A stretch of DNA of 64,000 nt from Hyphomicrobiales bacterium (GCA_900471515.1 UCFC01000031.1:1-64000), one strand, 5' to 3'. Counted from the stretch's first letter, positions 15,776 to 26,414 are shown. Notes: generated from the letters alone by a model not told the origin. Numbers and translations are program-made.

Positions 15776-16975
15776 TCAGGGCACGAATACGGGGTCTCTG
15801 GGCAGGTTCGGCGGAGCATAGCCGGTCGCCATGCGGGTCCGCACGGAGGCATGCAGCGTCGATCCGTCGGGAATGAAGCGCCGGTCCTGTCGCGGCAGAT
15901 AGATGGCGCGTCTGTCGCCGCGTCTGCGCCAGGAATTTTCCGGCACCCGTCGCGGAATATATTCGAGCAGTTTCCAGCCGGCTGTCATGGAATCGTGCAG
16001 GGCCGCGGTCGGATCGAGTTCGACATATTGGTTGTCATTCTTGCCGAGCACGATGTTGTTGATCGTGCGCGAGACGTAGAGCAGGCCTGCCGGCTCCGTT
16101 TCGCGGATCATCCAGTCGAGCGGTATCTTCACCTGCGCGCTTTCGGCTTCCGGGTAGCCGCCACCGATATCGCCATGGACGCCGGCAAACCAGACTTCCT
16201 TGAAATCCTGCCTGGCACTCGCGGGCTTGAAGGGATTGCCGCGATAGTCCTGATCCGGCGTCCACAGTTCCGGCTGGAACATGGTTCTGCGCTCGTCGAT
16301 CGACACGGCATGGCGCACGTATTCGACGCTTGGGTTCTTGCGGGTGAAAGGATGGGTCTTGAACTGAGGACGCCCTCTGCCGGCCTCGATCACCGAGGCC
16401 ACCGTATCGAACAGGCCGAGCAGCTTGATCGGCGGGCGGTCGTTGCGCAGCATGCGCTCGTAGAGACGCATGCTCTTGAAGGCCGATGACGGATCGGCGC
16501 CGTCAGGGCCGTCGGTGCGCTGCTCCTGTTCGGGAATGCCCTTGTAGGTTCTGTAGGCATAGTCGAGCAGGTTCAGGTGATAGCGGCTGCTCAAGCCGAA
16601 GGCGTGGATGAAACCCGCCAGAACGCGGGCCGTATAGGCACCGCGGCTGAAGCCGAAAATATAGATGCGGTCGCGCTCGGGATGACCGCCGTGATCGTCG
16701 GGCGGACCGGCATCGTAGTTCTCGACCAGGAAGCGATAGGCGCCCTTGACGTTTTCATCGAGCCCCCAGCCGGTGGCAAGGCCCCAGACTTCGATAGTCT
16801 TGCGGTAGAAGCGCGACCATGCATCTGCCGCACCAAGCGTGCCGACTCCGGGATCGTAATAGACGATCTGTTCGTCCGAGCGCTTCAGCGTTCCGAACAG
16901 GCGCAGAATATTGGTGCGGTCTGCAGATATCTCGTTCGACGTGCCGTCGAACAGAATGACGATGTTCTTCGACAT
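15776..16975 (-). CDS. DUF2235 domain-containing alpha/beta hydrolase
   Basis: A 399-residue protein starting MSKNIVILFDGTSNE, a hallmark of DUF2235. It continues with YYDPGVGT and the nucleophile elbow IYIFGFSRGAYTARVLAGF (GxSxG). The family includes Tle1-type phospholipase effectors of type VI secretion and many uncharacterised hydrolases. No signal peptide or membrane segment is visible and no secretion gene is nearby, so an effector role is not supported here. The start at 16975 is chosen because the family begins exactly there; an in-frame extension to 17089 is unlikely. It converges on udgX and lies downstream of carB on the same strand. Confidence 0.85.
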   Translation of the reverse strand: MSKNIVILFDGTSNEISADRTNILRLFGTLKRSDEQIVYYDPGVGTLGAADAWSRFYRKTIEVWGLATGWGLDENVKGAYRFLVENYDAGPPDDHGGHPERDRIYIFGFSRGAYTARVLAGFIHAFGLSSRYHLNLLDYAYRTYKGIPEQEQRTDGPDGADPSSAFKSMRLYERMLRNDRPPIKLLGLFDTVASVIEAGRGRPQFKTHPFTRKNPSVEYVRHAVSIDERRTMFQPELWTPDQDYRGNPFKPASARQDFKEVWFAGVHGDIGGGYPEAESAQVKIPLDWMIRETEPAGLLYVSRTINNIVLGKNDNQYVELDPTAALHDSMTAGWKLLEYIPRRVPENSWRRRGDRRAIYLPRQDRRFIPDGSTLHASVRTRMATGYAPPNLPRDPVFVP

Positions 16976-17065
16976 GCTGCTCCCCGATACGGCCGGGGAG
17001 CAGGCTAACATCAAGTTCCCATGCCTGCAATTTGGGGTCGCAGTTTTGTCGGGATGGGAGGCAGA

Positions 17066-17090
17066 GGTGAAGGGGGCTTGCCCCTTCACC
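17066..17090. other. Stable hairpin after carB
   Basis: A perfect 10-bp stem (17066-17075 with 17081-17090) and a 5-base loop lie immediately beyond the carB stop. No U tract follows on the minus strand, so it is more likely an mRNA 3'-end stabiliser or a Rho-linked signal than a full intrinsic terminator. Confidence 0.4.
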
Positions 17091-17096
17091 CGATCG

Positions 17097-20000
17097 TCAG
17101 AAGTAGCTCTGCAGCGGACGGACTTCGAGGTTGCCGGCCTTCAGCGCCTTGATGGCCTGGGCGGCGGCTTCGGCGCCGGCCATGGTGGTGTAATAGGGCA
17201 CTTTCTGCATCAGCGTGGCGCGGCGCAGCGACTTCGAATCCGAGATCGCCTTGTTGCCGTCGGTCGTGTTGATGACGAGCTGGACCTGGCGGTTGCGGAT
17301 GGCGTCCTCGATATGCGGACGCCCCTCGAGAACCTTGTTGATCTTGGTGGCCTCGATGCCGTTTTCGCCGAGGAAGCGAGCGGTGCCGCCGGTTGCCAGA
17401 ACCTTGAAGCCCTGTTCGGCCAGAATGCGGATCGCCGGCAGGACGCGCGGCTTGTCGGCATCGCGCACGGAGACGAAGACCGTGCCTTCACGCGGCAGTT
17501 CGACGCCGGCGCCGAGCTGGGACTTGGCGAAGGCCAGCGCGAAATCGCTGTCGAGACCGATGACTTCGCCGGTGGAGCGCATTTCCGGGCCGAGCAGCGT
17601 ATCGACACCGGGGAAGCGGGCGAAGGGGAAGACGGCTTCCTTGACGGCGATGTGCTTCAGCGCCCGCGGATCGGGCTTTTCGCCATAGGCGGCGAAGGTC
17701 GCGTCGAGCTTCTCGCCGGCCATGACGCGGGCGGCGATCTTGGCGATCGGCGCACCGATGGTCTTGGCGACGAAAGGCACGGTACGCGAGGCGCGCGGGT
17801 TGACTTCAAGGACGTAGACCGTGTCGTCCTTGATGGCGAACTGCACGTTCATCAGGCCGCCGACATTCAGCGCCTTCGCCATGGCCTTGGCCTGACGTTC
17901 CAGCTCGTCGAGCATTTCGCGCGACAGCGTGCGCGGCGGCAGCGAGCAGGCGCTGTCGCCCGAATGGATGCCGGCCTCTTCGATATGCTCCATGATGCCG
18001 GCGACATAGACGTCGGTGCCGTCGGAGAGGCAGTCGACATCGACTTCGATGGCGTTGGTCAGGTAGCTGTCGAAGAGCAGCGGGTTCTTGCCGAGCAGGG
18101 TGTTGATCTGGCCGGTCTTGTCGTTCGGGTAGCGGGCCTTGATATCTTCCGGCACTAGTTCCGGAACGGTGTCGAGCAGGTAGGTCTGCAGCTGGCTCTC
18201 GGCATGGATGATCTGCATGGCGCGGCCGCCGAGCACGTAGGACGGGCGAACGACCAGCGGGAAGCCGATTTCGGCGGCGACGAGGCGGGCCTGCTCGACC
18301 GAGTAGGCGATGCCGTTGTTCGGCTGGTTGAGGTCGAGCTTCATCAGAAGCTTCTGGAAACGGTCGCGGTCCTCGGCAAGGTCGATCGCATCGGGGGCGG
18401 TGCCGAGGATCGGGATACCGTTCTTTTCCAGCGCTTCGGCAAGCTTCAGCGGGGTCTGGCCGCCGAACTGGACGATGACGCCGACGACTTCGCCCTTTTC
18501 CTGCTCGGCGCGCAGGATCTCGATCACGTCTTCGGCCGTCAGCGGCTCGAAATAGAGGCGGTCTGACGTATCGTAGTCGGTCGAAACGGTTTCCGGGTTG
18601 CAGTTGATCATGATCGCTTCGTAGCCGGCATCCTTCAGCGCGAAGGCGGCATGGCAGCAGCAATAGTCGAACTCGATGCCCTGGCCGATACGGTTCGGGC
18701 CGCCGCCGAGGATGACGACCTTCTTGCGGTCGGAGACCTGCGCCTCGGAGCGGGCGGCGCCGACGAAAGGCGTCTCGTAGGTCGAGTACATGTAGGCGGT
18801 GGGCGAAGCGAATTCGGCCGCGCAAGTATCGATGCGCTTGAAGACCGGGCGGACGTTGAGCGAATTGCGCAGCTCGGCCACTTCCTTCGGGCGCTTGCCG
18901 GTCAGCGTGGCCAAGCGGGCATCGGAGAAGCCCATGGCCTTCAGCATGCGCAGGTTGGCGGCATCCTCGGGCAGGCCGTGCTCGCGGATGCGGGCTTCCA
19001 TGTCGACGATGTTCTTCAGCTGGGCGATGAACCAGGGATCGATCTTGCAGCCCTCATGGACTTCGGCCTCGCTCATGCCCTGACGCAGCGCCTGGGCGAC
19101 CATGCGCAGGCGGTCCGGGGTCGGCGTGCCGATCGCGGCGCGGATGGCGTTCTGGCTGGATTCGCCTTCCTCGAAATCCGGGATCTCGATTTCGTCGAGG
19201 CCGGTCAGGCCGGTTTCGAGGCCGCGCAGCGCCTTCTGCAGCGATTCGGCAAAGGTACGGCCGATCGCCATGACTTCGCCGACCGACTTCATGGCGGTCG
19301 TCAGGACCGGCGAAGCGCCGGGGAATTTCTCGAAGGCGAAACGCGGGATCTTGGTGACGACATAGTCGATCGACGGTTCGAAGGAGGCAGGCGTTGCGCC
19401 GCCGGTAATGTCGTTTTCGAGTTCGTCGAGCGTGTAGCCGATGGCGAGCTTGGCGGCGACCTTGGCGATCGGGAAGCCGGTGGCCTTGGAGGCGAGTGCG
19501 GAGGAGCGCGAGACGCGCGGGTTCATTTCGATGACGACGAGGCGGCCGTCCTTCGGATTGACGGCAAACTGCACGTTCGAGCCGCCGGTCTCCACGCCGA
19601 TCTCGCGCAGCACCGCAATCGAGGCGTTGCGCATGATCTGGTATTCCTTGTCCGTCAGCGTCAGCGCCGGGGCAACGGTGATCGAATCGCCGGTATGGAC
19701 GCCCATCGGATCGATGTTTTCGATGGAGCAGATGATGATGCAGTTGTCCGCCTTGTCGCGGACGACCTCCATCTCGTATTCCTTCCAGCCGAGAACGGAC
19801 TCTTCGATCAGCACTTCCGTGGTCGGGGAGGCGTCGAGGCCGCCGCCGACGATTTCGAAGAATTCCGAGCGGTTATAGGCAATGCCGCCGCCGGTGCCGC
19901 CGAGCGTGAAGGACGGGCGGATGATGGCGGGCAGGCCGACATGGTCGAGCGCCTGGGCGGCAATCGCCATGGCATGGCTCATGTAGCGCTGCTTGCGGTC

Positions 20001-20582
20001 GCTCTCGCCGAGGTTCCACTGGTTTTCCAGTTCGTCGAGCGCCTTGTCGAGATCGGCGCCGGAGAGGCTTTCGCGCAGCTTGGCACGCTCGGCCTCGTGT
20101 GTCTTGCGGTCGGCATCCTTGATATCGGTGGCGTTTGCCAGCATCGAGCGCGGGGTTTCCAGGCCGATCTTGGCCATGGCTTCGCGGAAGAGGGCGCGGT
20201 CTTCGGCCTTGTCGATGGCGGCGGGCTTGGCGCCGATCATTTCGACATTGTAGCGGTCGAGCACGCCCATGCGCTTCAGCGAAAGCGCGGTGTTCAGCGC
20301 GGTCTGGCCGCCCATGGTCGGCAGCAGCGCATCCGGACGCTCCTTGGCGATGATCTTGGCGACGACTTCGGGCGTGATCGGCTCGACATAGGTCGCGTCG
20401 GCCAGACCCGGATCGGTCATGATCGTTGCCGGGTTGGAGTTGACGAGGATGACGCGGTAGCCTTCCTCTTTCAGCGCCTTGCAGGCCTGGGTGCCGGAAT
20501 AGTCGAATTCGCAAGCCTGGCCAATGACGATCGGTCCCGCGCCGATGATGAGGATCGATTTGATGTCTTGGCGCTTCGGCAT
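17097..20582 (-). CDS. carB: Carbamoyl-phosphate synthase large subunit
   Basis: A 1161-residue synthetase subunit that makes carbamoyl phosphate from bicarbonate, ammonia and two ATP for arginine and pyrimidine synthesis. It starts [20 protein letters not shown]. Two ATP-grasp halves are visible: the first with [18 protein letters not shown], the second with [14 protein letters not shown]. The C-terminal MGS-like allosteric domain includes [19 protein letters not shown]. Length is slightly above that of E. coli CarB (1073) because of insertions typical of rhizobia. The partner carA lies 9 kb away on the same strand, so the two are not co-transcribed. No frameshift is seen. Confidence 0.98.
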   Translation of the reverse strand: MPKRQDIKSILIIGAGPIVIGQACEFDYSGTQACKALKEEGYRVILVNSNPATIMTDPGLADATYVEPITPEVVAKIIAKERPDALLPTMGGQTALNTALSLKRMGVLDRYNVEMIGAKPAAIDKAEDRALFREAMAKIGLETPRSMLANATDIKDADRKTHEAERAKLRESLSGADLDKALDELENQWNLGESDRKQRYMSHAMAIAAQALDHVGLPAIIRPSFTLGGTGGGIAYNRSEFFEIVGGGLDASPTTEVLIEESVLGWKEYEMEVVRDKADNCIIICSIENIDPMGVHTGDSITVAPALTLTDKEYQIMRNASIAVLREIGVETGGSNVQFAVNPKDGRLVVIEMNPRVSRSSALASKATGFPIAKVAAKLAIGYTLDELENDITGGATPASFEPSIDYVVTKIPRFAFEKFPGASPVLTTAMKSVGEVMAIGRTFAESLQKALRGLETGLTGLDEIEIPDFEEGESSQNAIRAAIGTPTPDRLRMVAQALRQGMSEAEVHEGCKIDPWFIAQLKNIVDMEARIREHGLPEDAANLRMLKAMGFSDARLATLTGKRPKEVAELRNSLNVRPVFKRIDTCAAEFASPTAYMYSTYETPFVGAARSEAQVSDRKKVVILGGGPNRIGQGIEFDYCCCHAAFALKDAGYEAIMINCNPETVSTDYDTSDRLYFEPLTAEDVIEILRAEQEKGEVVGVIVQFGGQTPLKLAEALEKNGIPILGTAPDAIDLAEDRDRFQKLLMKLDLNQPNNGIAYSVEQARLVAAEIGFPLVVRPSYVLGGRAMQIIHAESQLQTYLLDTVPELVPEDIKARYPNDKTGQINTLLGKNPLLFDSYLTNAIEVDVDCLSDGTDVYVAGIMEHIEEAGIHSGDSACSLPPRTLSREMLDELERQAKAMAKALNVGGLMNVQFAIKDDTVYVLEVNPRASRTVPFVAKTIGAPIAKIAARVMAGEKLDATFAAYGEKPDPRALKHIAVKEAVFPFARFPGVDTLLGPEMRSTGEVIGLDSDFALAFAKSQLGAGVELPREGTVFVSVRDADKPRVLPAIRILAEQGFKVLATGGTARFLGENGIEATKINKVLEGRPHIEDAIRNRQVQLVINTTDGNKAISDSKSLRRATLMQKVPYYTTMAGAEAAAQAIKALKAGNLEVRPLQSYF

Positions 20583-20755
20583 GGGCGATATCCATTGTGT
20601 GGCTGCGCAAAAAGCCGGCCAGGGTGGGAGATCACCGGGTCGGGTCGCGCATTGAGGGTCTTTTCAGGCTAGAAGCGGCTTATAGGCAAATGTTTTTGCA
20701 AACGGAACCCCATAAATCACGGAATCGACAGGAATTCGGACCGGCTTTTGGAAGC

Positions 20756-21784
20756 CTATTGCCCGGCGGGCAAGACGAGCGTGCGAATCTCGCCGCCAAA
20801 CGCCGGATTGGCGATGGCTTCGGGTGCCTGTTCCAGCGTTACACGACGCGAAATCAGTGGCTCGACCTTGACCGCGCCCGTGGCAATGAGATCGGCGGCG
20901 CGCTGGTGGGTGAACGGGTTGAGGAAGGAGCTGACGAGATTCACCTCCCGAAACAGCAGATCGAATGGCTCGATCTCTATCCTTGCGCCCTGCGGCATGA
21001 CGCCGAGGATGACTGCCGTGCCGCCGCGTCTTGCAAGCCTCGGCGCCTGCATCATCGTTTCGGCAACACCGGCACATTCGAAGACGACATCAGCGCCGCC
21101 GGGCAGCAAGCCGCCGTCGCCGGCAATGCCGCTGACCGCATCCGCCGCTGACGGATCGAAGCTTGCGGTGGCACCCAGCGTTTCGGCCAGCGCGCGTTTG
21201 CCGGCATTGCGGGTGACGAGGAGAATACGCGTCGCGCCGGCAAGCCGGGCAAGCTGCACGGTCAACAGGCCGATCACGCCGCCGCCGAGCACGATGACGG
21301 AAGAGCCGGTCCTGACATTGGCGAGATCGACGCCATGCAGGCAGCAGGCGAGCGGCTCGCAAAAGGCGCCGTGCAGGGGATCGAGGCCGGGCGGCAGGGC
21401 GAAGGCCTGTTTCTGCGGGAGGATGACATAATCGGCAAAGCCGCCATCGCGGTGAATGCCGATGGCCTGCAGGTTCCGGCAGAGATTGACCCGGCCCCTG
21501 CGGCATTCTTCGCAGCCGCCGCAGGCGATGTTGGGATCGCCGGTCACGCGCATGCCGGGGCGGAAGCCCACGACATCGGGGCCGACCGCTTCGATGATGC
21601 CGGCAAATTCGTGCCCGAGCGTCACCGGCGGGTGCGAGGGGAACTCGCCGAGGAAAAGATGGCGGTCGGTGCCGCAGATGCCGCAGGCTTCGATGCGCAC
21701 CAGCAAATCGCCGGGGCCGGGAACGGGTTTTTCGACCTCGCGCAGAAACAGCTTTCCGGTCGCTTCCAGGCGCACGGCTTTCAT
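20756..21784 (-). CDS. Zinc-dependent alcohol dehydrogenase (MDR family)
   Basis: A 342-residue medium-chain dehydrogenase. The catalytic zinc site has CGICGTDRHLFLG and GHEFAGIIEAVG. The structural zinc cluster is CGGCEECRRGRVNLC. The nucleotide fold shows VIVLGGGVIGLLTVQLARLAG. The start MKAVRLEATGK at 21784 matches the family; the upstream in-frame stretch does not. Such rhizobial enzymes usually oxidise sugar alcohols such as sorbitol or idonate, but the substrate cannot be read from sequence. It stands alone, with no transporter or regulator beside it except the LytTR gene 77 bp upstream. Confidence 0.88.
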   Translation of the reverse strand: MKAVRLEATGKLFLREVEKPVPGPGDLLVRIEACGICGTDRHLFLGEFPSHPPVTLGHEFAGIIEAVGPDVVGFRPGMRVTGDPNIACGGCEECRRGRVNLCRNLQAIGIHRDGGFADYVILPQKQAFALPPGLDPLHGAFCEPLACCLHGVDLANVRTGSSVIVLGGGVIGLLTVQLARLAGATRILLVTRNAGKRALAETLGATASFDPSAADAVSGIAGDGGLLPGGADVVFECAGVAETMMQAPRLARRGGTAVILGVMPQGARIEIEPFDLLFREVNLVSSFLNPFTHQRAADLIATGAVKVEPLISRRVTLEQAPEAIANPAFGGEIRTLVLPAGQ

Positions 21785-21861
21785 CGGCGTTCTCCTCCCT
21801 GTCTCCTTGCCGTCAGGAAGCGGGAAAGCGGGAGTCGCGTCAAGCATTTACCGGGGCTTCT

Positions 21862-22677
21862 TCAGCCGAAACGGCGGCGGGCTTGCTCGGCAAAACTGCG
21901 GCTGACGGGGATTTGCGTACCGTCGCGCGTGAGGATCAGGACCTTGCCGTTGTCGCGTTTCAAGGTCTCGACATGGGCGTCGGCCACCCAATGCGACCTG
22001 TGGACCTGCAGCCCCGGTGTCGCGCCGATTTCGCGCAGCGCATCGGAAAAGCGCAGCAGCACCAGCTCGCGGCCGCGGCTGGTGACGACCTCCGTGTAGT
22101 GATCCTGTACCGAGAGGCGCAGCAGGACGCCGCGGTTCTGCGGCTTCAGCCGGTCGAGGATCGAGGCGGCAGGCGGGGCCTGTGCCGCGGCCTCTTCGAT
22201 CTGCCGGTGCATGGCAAGATAGGTCAGAAAACAGAAGAGGGCGCAGAGCGGCAGCGCGAAAAGGGCTCTTGCCAGGCCGCCGCCGAGGGCCGCCGGATCG
22301 CCGCTGAAGCCATAGTCCACAAGGCCGATCGCAAAGCCGATCGGCAAGGCGGCGACCAGCGAGCCGATCATCATGCGCCAGAACGTATTCCCCAGCCGCT
22401 TGCGCAGCAGCGCATCGGCGAGCACGGAAAACAGGATGGCGATCGACCATGCGACGGCGTGCAGGATCAGCCAGTAGGCGAAGCGCTCGCCGGCCGGCAT
22501 GCTGTCCATCGTGCCGTAGGGACCTGTCACCGCGAAGATGAGGACAATGGCGAGGAAGGTTCCCCAGAAGCGCGAAGAGCGCCAGAAGACCTGCAATTCG
22601 CGAAGCGTGGATTGCAAGGAGGGGTGATCCACGAAGTTTTCCCGCCGTTTACGCCATGTTCGTTGAGAGAGATGCAC
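21862..22677 (-). CDS. Membrane-bound LytTR-family DNA-binding protein
   Basis: A 271-residue protein with four predicted membrane segments in the first 160 residues (FLAIVLIFAVTG, WLILHAVAWSIAILFSVLA, MIGSLVAALPIGFAIGLVDY, LFALPLCALFCFLTYLAMH). A LytTR DNA-binding domain follows (about 175-268: VQDHYTEVVTSRGRELVLLR and VHRSHWVADAHVETLKRDNG). It is a one-component regulator held in the inner membrane. The start is GTG at 22677; another GTG at 22632 (VDHPSL), with a better-placed RBS, is possible. It diverges from a DUF2306 membrane protein only 40 bp away, its likely target. Signal unknown. Confidence 0.85.
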   Translation of the reverse strand: MHLSQRTWRKRRENFVDHPSLQSTLRELQVFWRSSRFWGTFLAIVLIFAVTGPYGTMDSMPAGERFAYWLILHAVAWSIAILFSVLADALLRKRLGNTFWRMMIGSLVAALPIGFAIGLVDYGFSGDPAALGGGLARALFALPLCALFCFLTYLAMHRQIEEAAAQAPPAASILDRLKPQNRGVLLRLSVQDHYTEVVTSRGRELVLLRFSDALREIGATPGLQVHRSHWVADAHVETLKRDNGKVLILTRDGTQIPVSRSFAEQARRRFG

Positions 22678-22717
22678 TCATGCCGGAAACGGGGGGCGAA
22701 TTCAACCGGAGCCGATC

Positions 22718-23206
22718 ATGACGCTTGAACCTCTGCTCAATGCGCCTCCTGCCATACAGATCCATGTCGCCGCCGTCGTGCCGGCGGCCATCCTCGGGGC
22801 CTATCTGCTCGCTCGGCCGAAGGGCACGCGGCTGCACCGGCTGCTCGGCAAGATCTGGATGGCGCTGATGGTGGTGACGGCGCTGTCGAGCTTTTTCATC
22901 CACGAGATCAATCTCGTTTACGGCTTCAGCCCGATCCACCTTCTCTCCGTCTTCGTACTCGCCGGAAGCTGGCGGGCAATCCTCGCTGCGCGCCGGCACG
23001 ATATCCGCACGCATCGGCGGATCGTATCGGGCATGTATTTCGGCGGCATCGTCGTTGCCGGCCTTGCGACGCTGCTGCCGGGCAGGATCATGCATGCGGT
23101 GACGTTCTCCGGCAACAGCTGGCTGACCCTGGTGCTGTTCGGGCTGATTGCCGCCGCGATCGTCGCGGCCGTCGGCTTTCGCCCGCGCCGCGGCCGGGTC
23201 GCGTGA
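22718..23206 (+). CDS. DUF2306 membrane protein
   Basis: A 162-residue integral membrane protein with four hydrophobic helices. Conserved DUF2306 features include IQIHVAAVVPAAILGAYLL, LHRLLGKIWM and HDIRTHRRIVSGMYFG, where His residues at membrane edges suggest heme or metal contacts. The function of the family is unknown. It shares a 40-bp divergent promoter region with the membrane LytTR regulator, suggesting coordinated expression. The pairing of LytTR and DUF2306 recurs in alphaproteobacteria as far as I recall. Confidence 0.85.
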   Translation: MTLEPLLNAPPAIQIHVAAVVPAAILGAYLLARPKGTRLHRLLGKIWMALMVVTALSSFFIHEINLVYGFSPIHLLSVFVLAGSWRAILAARRHDIRTHRRIVSGMYFGGIVVAGLATLLPGRIMHAVTFSGNSWLTLVLFGLIAAAIVAAVGFRPRRGRVA

Positions 23207-23290
23207 GGAAGCGGCTGGAATTCGCCCTTGCGGCGGATATATAACTGACTCCTGAGAGCATGCATGGGCGCATCGCCGGGGAGATCGATC

Positions 23291-24220
23291 ATGGAATGGA
23301 AAGGACGGCGTCAGTCCGACAATATCGAGGATCGCCGCAGCGATCCGTCCGGTGGCATTGGACGCAATCCCTTCGGCCGCGGCGGTGGCTTCAGCTTTCC
23401 GTCGGGCGGTGGCGTCGGCCGTCGCGGCGGCGGGCTCAGCATCGGCACGATCGTCTTTCTCGTCGTCATCTACCTGATCTTCAAGGCGATGGGCATCGAC
23501 CTGATGCAGGTCATGGAAGGCGGCGGATCGATGGACGGCTCCGGCTACTCGCAGAGCGAGTCCGCCCCGCAGACGCCCGCCAACGACGAGATGACCGCCT
23601 TCGTGCGCACGGTTCTCGCCGAAACCGAAGATACCTGGCATGGTATCTTCCAGTCTCAGGGCCGGGATTACGAAGAGCCGCGCCTCGTGCTCTTCTCCGG
23701 CCAGACGCAGTCCGCCTGCGGTTTCGCATCGGCTGCGACCGGACCCTTCTATTGCCCGGGCGATCACAAGGTCTACCTCGATACGGCCTTCTTCCAGCAG
23801 CTTTCCGATCAGTTCGGCGCGTCGGGCGATTTTGCCGAGGCCTATGTGATCGCGCACGAAGTCGGCCATCATGTGCAGAGTCTGCTCGGCATCCTGCCGA
23901 AATTCAATCAGGCGCGCCAAAGCATGAGCGAGGCCGATGCCAACAGAATGTCGGTCCGCGTCGAGCTGCAGGCAGATTGTTTTGCCGGCATCTGGGGCAA
24001 GTTTACCCAGCAGAAGGGCATTCTGGACGCCGGCGATCTGGAGGAGGCGCTGAATGCCGCCCAGCAGATCGGCGACGATACGCTGCAGAAGCGTTCGCAG
24101 GGCTATGTCGTGCCCGAGAGTTTCAACCACGGCACCTCGGCGCAGCGTATGCGCTGGTTCAAGCGCGGCTTCGACAGCGGGCAGCTTTCGGCCTGCGATA
24201 CTTTCTCCAACCCGATCTGA
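23291..24220 (+). CDS. Neutral zinc metallopeptidase, YpfJ type
   Basis: A 309-residue membrane-anchored protein. It starts MEWKGRRQSDNIEDRR, followed by a Gly-rich stretch (residues 17-50), one membrane segment (IGTIVFLVVIYLIFKAMGI) and a periplasmic domain. The zinc site is HEVGHH (His189, Glu190, His193) within AYVIAHEVGHHVQSLLG, followed by ELQADCFAGIWG, which supplies the third ligand region. This is the pattern of the YpfJ/putative zinc metallopeptidase family. The start at 23291 is preferred to 23264 because it matches the family and has an RBS-like gggagatc. Natural substrates are unknown. Confidence 0.92.
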   Translation: MEWKGRRQSDNIEDRRSDPSGGIGRNPFGRGGGFSFPSGGGVGRRGGGLSIGTIVFLVVIYLIFKAMGIDLMQVMEGGGSMDGSGYSQSESAPQTPANDEMTAFVRTVLAETEDTWHGIFQSQGRDYEEPRLVLFSGQTQSACGFASAATGPFYCPGDHKVYLDTAFFQQLSDQFGASGDFAEAYVIAHEVGHHVQSLLGILPKFNQARQSMSEADANRMSVRVELQADCFAGIWGKFTQQKGILDAGDLEEALNAAQQIGDDTLQKRSQGYVVPESFNHGTSAQRMRWFKRGFDSGQLSACDTFSNPI

Positions 24221-24230
24221 TACCGAAAGG

Positions 24231-24255
24231 CGGCACCCCGAAGGGCAGGGTGCCG
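24231..24255. terminator. Hairpin between convergent genes
   Basis: CGGCACCC (24231-24238) pairs with GGGTGCCG (24248-24255) between the convergent metallopeptidase and aldo/keto reductase genes. No clear U tract on either strand, so it is only a weak terminator candidate. Confidence 0.35.
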
Positions 24256-24270
24256 GCCTCTCGGGGCTGA

Positions 24271-25263
24271 CTACTTTTCACTGTCCATGTGCCTGAGCTG
24301 GGCTTCCGGATAACGGGCGCCCTTGGCCGCGCCTTTCGGCACGGCGCGTTCGATGGCGGCGAGATCGTCGGCGGTGAGTTTCACCGCGCGCGAGCCGAGC
24401 GCCTCCGTCAGCCGGTCGCGGCGGCGGGCGCCGACCAGCGGCACGATATCCTCGCCCTGTGCCGCCACCCAGGCGATCGCGACCTGCGCGACCGAGGCGC
24501 CCTTGAAGGTGGCGATCTTTCTGAGTTCTTCGACCAGGGCAAGGTTTTCATCGACGTTGCCTTCCTGGAAGCGCGGGCTGAAGGCGCGGAAATCGCCTGC
24601 ACCCTGCTGGCCCTTCTGCCAATGGCCGCTGATGAGGCCGCGCGACAGCACGCCATAGGCGGTGACGGAAATGCCGAGGTCACGGGTCGTCGGCAGGATT
24701 TCGTCCTCGATGCCGCGGGAAATCAGCGAATATTCGATCTGCAGGTCGGCGATAGGGGCGACGGCGGCGGCCCGGCGGATCGTATCCGCCCCGACTTCGG
24801 AGAGGCCGACATGGCGGACGTAACCGGCCTTGATGAGATCCGTTATCGCGCCGACCGTTTCCTCGATCGGCACATTGGGATCGAGGCGGGCGGGGCGATA
24901 GATGTCGATATAGTCGACGCCGAGGCGTTGCAGCGTATAGGCGAGGAAGTTCTTCACGGCGATCGGGCGGGCGTCGTAGCCGTTCCAGCCATTGGAGGGA
25001 TCGCGCAGCGCGCCGAACTTGACGCTGATGACGGCGTCTTCGCGCCTGCGGCCCTTCAGCGCTTCGCCGATCAGCATTTCGTTATGGCCCATGCCGTAGA
25101 AATCGCCGGTGTCGAGCAGGTTGATGCCGGCATCGAGCGCGGCATGGATGGTCGCAATGCTTTCGGCGCGGTCGGACGGGCCGTACATGCCCGACATGCC
25201 CATGCAGCCGAGGCCGATGGCCGAGACTTGGGGACCGGTTTTTCCCAAACGATAGGTCTGCAT
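24271..25263 (-). CDS. Aldo/keto reductase
   Basis: A 330-residue NADPH-dependent oxidoreductase of the YajO/AKR11-13 type. It starts [20 protein letters not shown]. The catalytic tetrad is partly visible: Asp and Tyr in [21 protein letters not shown], Lys in [11 protein letters not shown]. The usual catalytic His (normally QxHRxD) is replaced in [13 protein letters not shown], as in several members of this subgroup. The C-terminus carries the cofactor-binding region [13 protein letters not shown]. It starts 111 bp from the divergent LysR gene, which probably regulates it. Physiological aldehyde unknown. Confidence 0.92.
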   Translation of the reverse strand: MQTYRLGKTGPQVSAIGLGCMGMSGMYGPSDRAESIATIHAALDAGINLLDTGDFYGMGHNEMLIGEALKGRRREDAVISVKFGALRDPSNGWNGYDARPIAVKNFLAYTLQRLGVDYIDIYRPARLDPNVPIEETVGAITDLIKAGYVRHVGLSEVGADTIRRAAAVAPIADLQIEYSLISRGIEDEILPTTRDLGISVTAYGVLSRGLISGHWQKGQQGAGDFRAFSPRFQEGNVDENLALVEELRKIATFKGASVAQVAIAWVAAQGEDIVPLVGARRRDRLTEALGSRAVKLTADDLAAIERAVPKGAAKGARYPEAQLRHMDSEK

Positions 25264-25374
25264 CTTCTTCTCCTTCAACGGCGCCCCGACGGCGTCTTCG
25301 GATGCGGTTTTATCGCCGATAAGTTTGTGCGATAATCCGGATAGTCTCGAACAGGCCGTACGGGAAAATGCACA

Positions 25375-26280
25375 ATGGATGAGCTTCCCCTCAGTGATCT
25401 GGATGCCTTTGCCGCAATTGCAAGGGAGCGCAGCTTCCGCTCGGCGGCCCGAAAACGCGGGGTTTCCGCCTCGTCGCTGAGCGATTCCCTGCGGCGCCTG
25501 GAAGAACGGCTCGGCGTCAGGCTGCTCAACCGCACGACCCGCTCCGTCACGCCGACGGCGGCGGGCGAAAGACTGCTGGAAAGGCTTGCTCCGGCGCTGT
25601 CGGAAGTTGCGGCCGCGCTCGGCCAGCTGGACAGCTTTCGCGACCATCCGGCCGGCACGCTGCGGCTCAACGTGCCGAGCATCGTCGTCAAGCTTTTCAT
25701 GGCCGATCTTGCCGCCCGTTTCCTGACGCTGTACCCGCAGATCACGCTGGAGATCATTGCCGACGACAATTTCATCGACGTGCTCGCCGCCGGCTTCGAT
25801 GCCGGCGTGCGTTACGATGAAAGGCTGGAGCGCGACATGATCGCCGTGCCGATCGGTCCGCGCCGGCAGCGCTACGTGACGGCAGCCGCACCCGCCTATC
25901 TCGACAGGCGCGGCGTGCCGCAGCATCCGAGGGACCTGCTGGAGCATAGCTGCATCCGCCATCGCTTCCTGAGCGGGGCCTCGGTTGCCTGGGAATTCGA
26001 GCGCGGCAAGGAGACGGTGCTCGTCACCCCTTCCGGTCCCATCGTCGCCAATGCGGTGGAGATGGAGATAGGGGCAGCTTATGCCGGGCTCGGCGTCATC
26101 CGCACCTTCGGGGAGCTGCTTGCGCCCGGTATCGCCGATGGCCGGCTGATGCCGATCCTTGCGGAATGGGACAGCGAATTTTCCGGCCCGTTCCTCTATT
26201 ATCCGAGCCGCCGCCATATGCCCGCACCGCTGCGCGCCTTTGTCGATTTCGTACGGATGGAGCAGCGGAAGGGCGCCTGA
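25375..26280 (+). CDS. LysR-family transcriptional regulator
   Basis: A 301-residue LysR regulator. The HTH ([20 protein letters not shown]) is followed by [20 protein letters not shown]. The effector domain has [20 protein letters not shown], typical of the DsdC/AaeR-like group often found divergent from oxidoreductases. It shares a 111-bp intergenic region with the aldo/keto reductase at 24271-25263, its probable target. Complete, with no missing motif. Confidence 0.92.
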   Translation: MDELPLSDLDAFAAIARERSFRSAARKRGVSASSLSDSLRRLEERLGVRLLNRTTRSVTPTAAGERLLERLAPALSEVAAALGQLDSFRDHPAGTLRLNVPSIVVKLFMADLAARFLTLYPQITLEIIADDNFIDVLAAGFDAGVRYDERLERDMIAVPIGPRRQRYVTAAAPAYLDRRGVPQHPRDLLEHSCIRHRFLSGASVAWEFERGKETVLVTPSGPIVANAVEMEIGAAYAGLGVIRTFGELLAPGIADGRLMPILAEWDSEFSGPFLYYPSRRHMPAPLRAFVDFVRMEQRKGA

Positions 26281-26414
26281 CCCATCTGTTTTGACGGGTT
26301 CGCCATCAAAAACATTGAAATGTTCACGGATTGTTTCGCTTGTCCCAATCGGCTATGTCACATGTTCGGCGACAAGATCGTCTTTCCGGAAAATAACAGC
26401 TGTAGAGATGTCTC

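Noticed and set aside
13948-15852. 634-codon minus-strand frame over the radical SAM and udgX genes
   Set aside because: Antisense shadow; no family features and opposite to two well-defined enzymes.
18651-20672. 673-codon plus-strand frame over carB
   Set aside because: Shadow of carB. The carB frame shows complete ATP-grasp domains, while this one shows Asp/Gly/Arg-rich low-complexity sequence only.
24271-26217. 648-codon minus-strand reading that extends the aldo/keto reductase
   Set aside because: The extension upstream of 25263 runs through the divergent LysR gene in antisense and has no similarity. The AKR family starts at [10 protein letters not shown].
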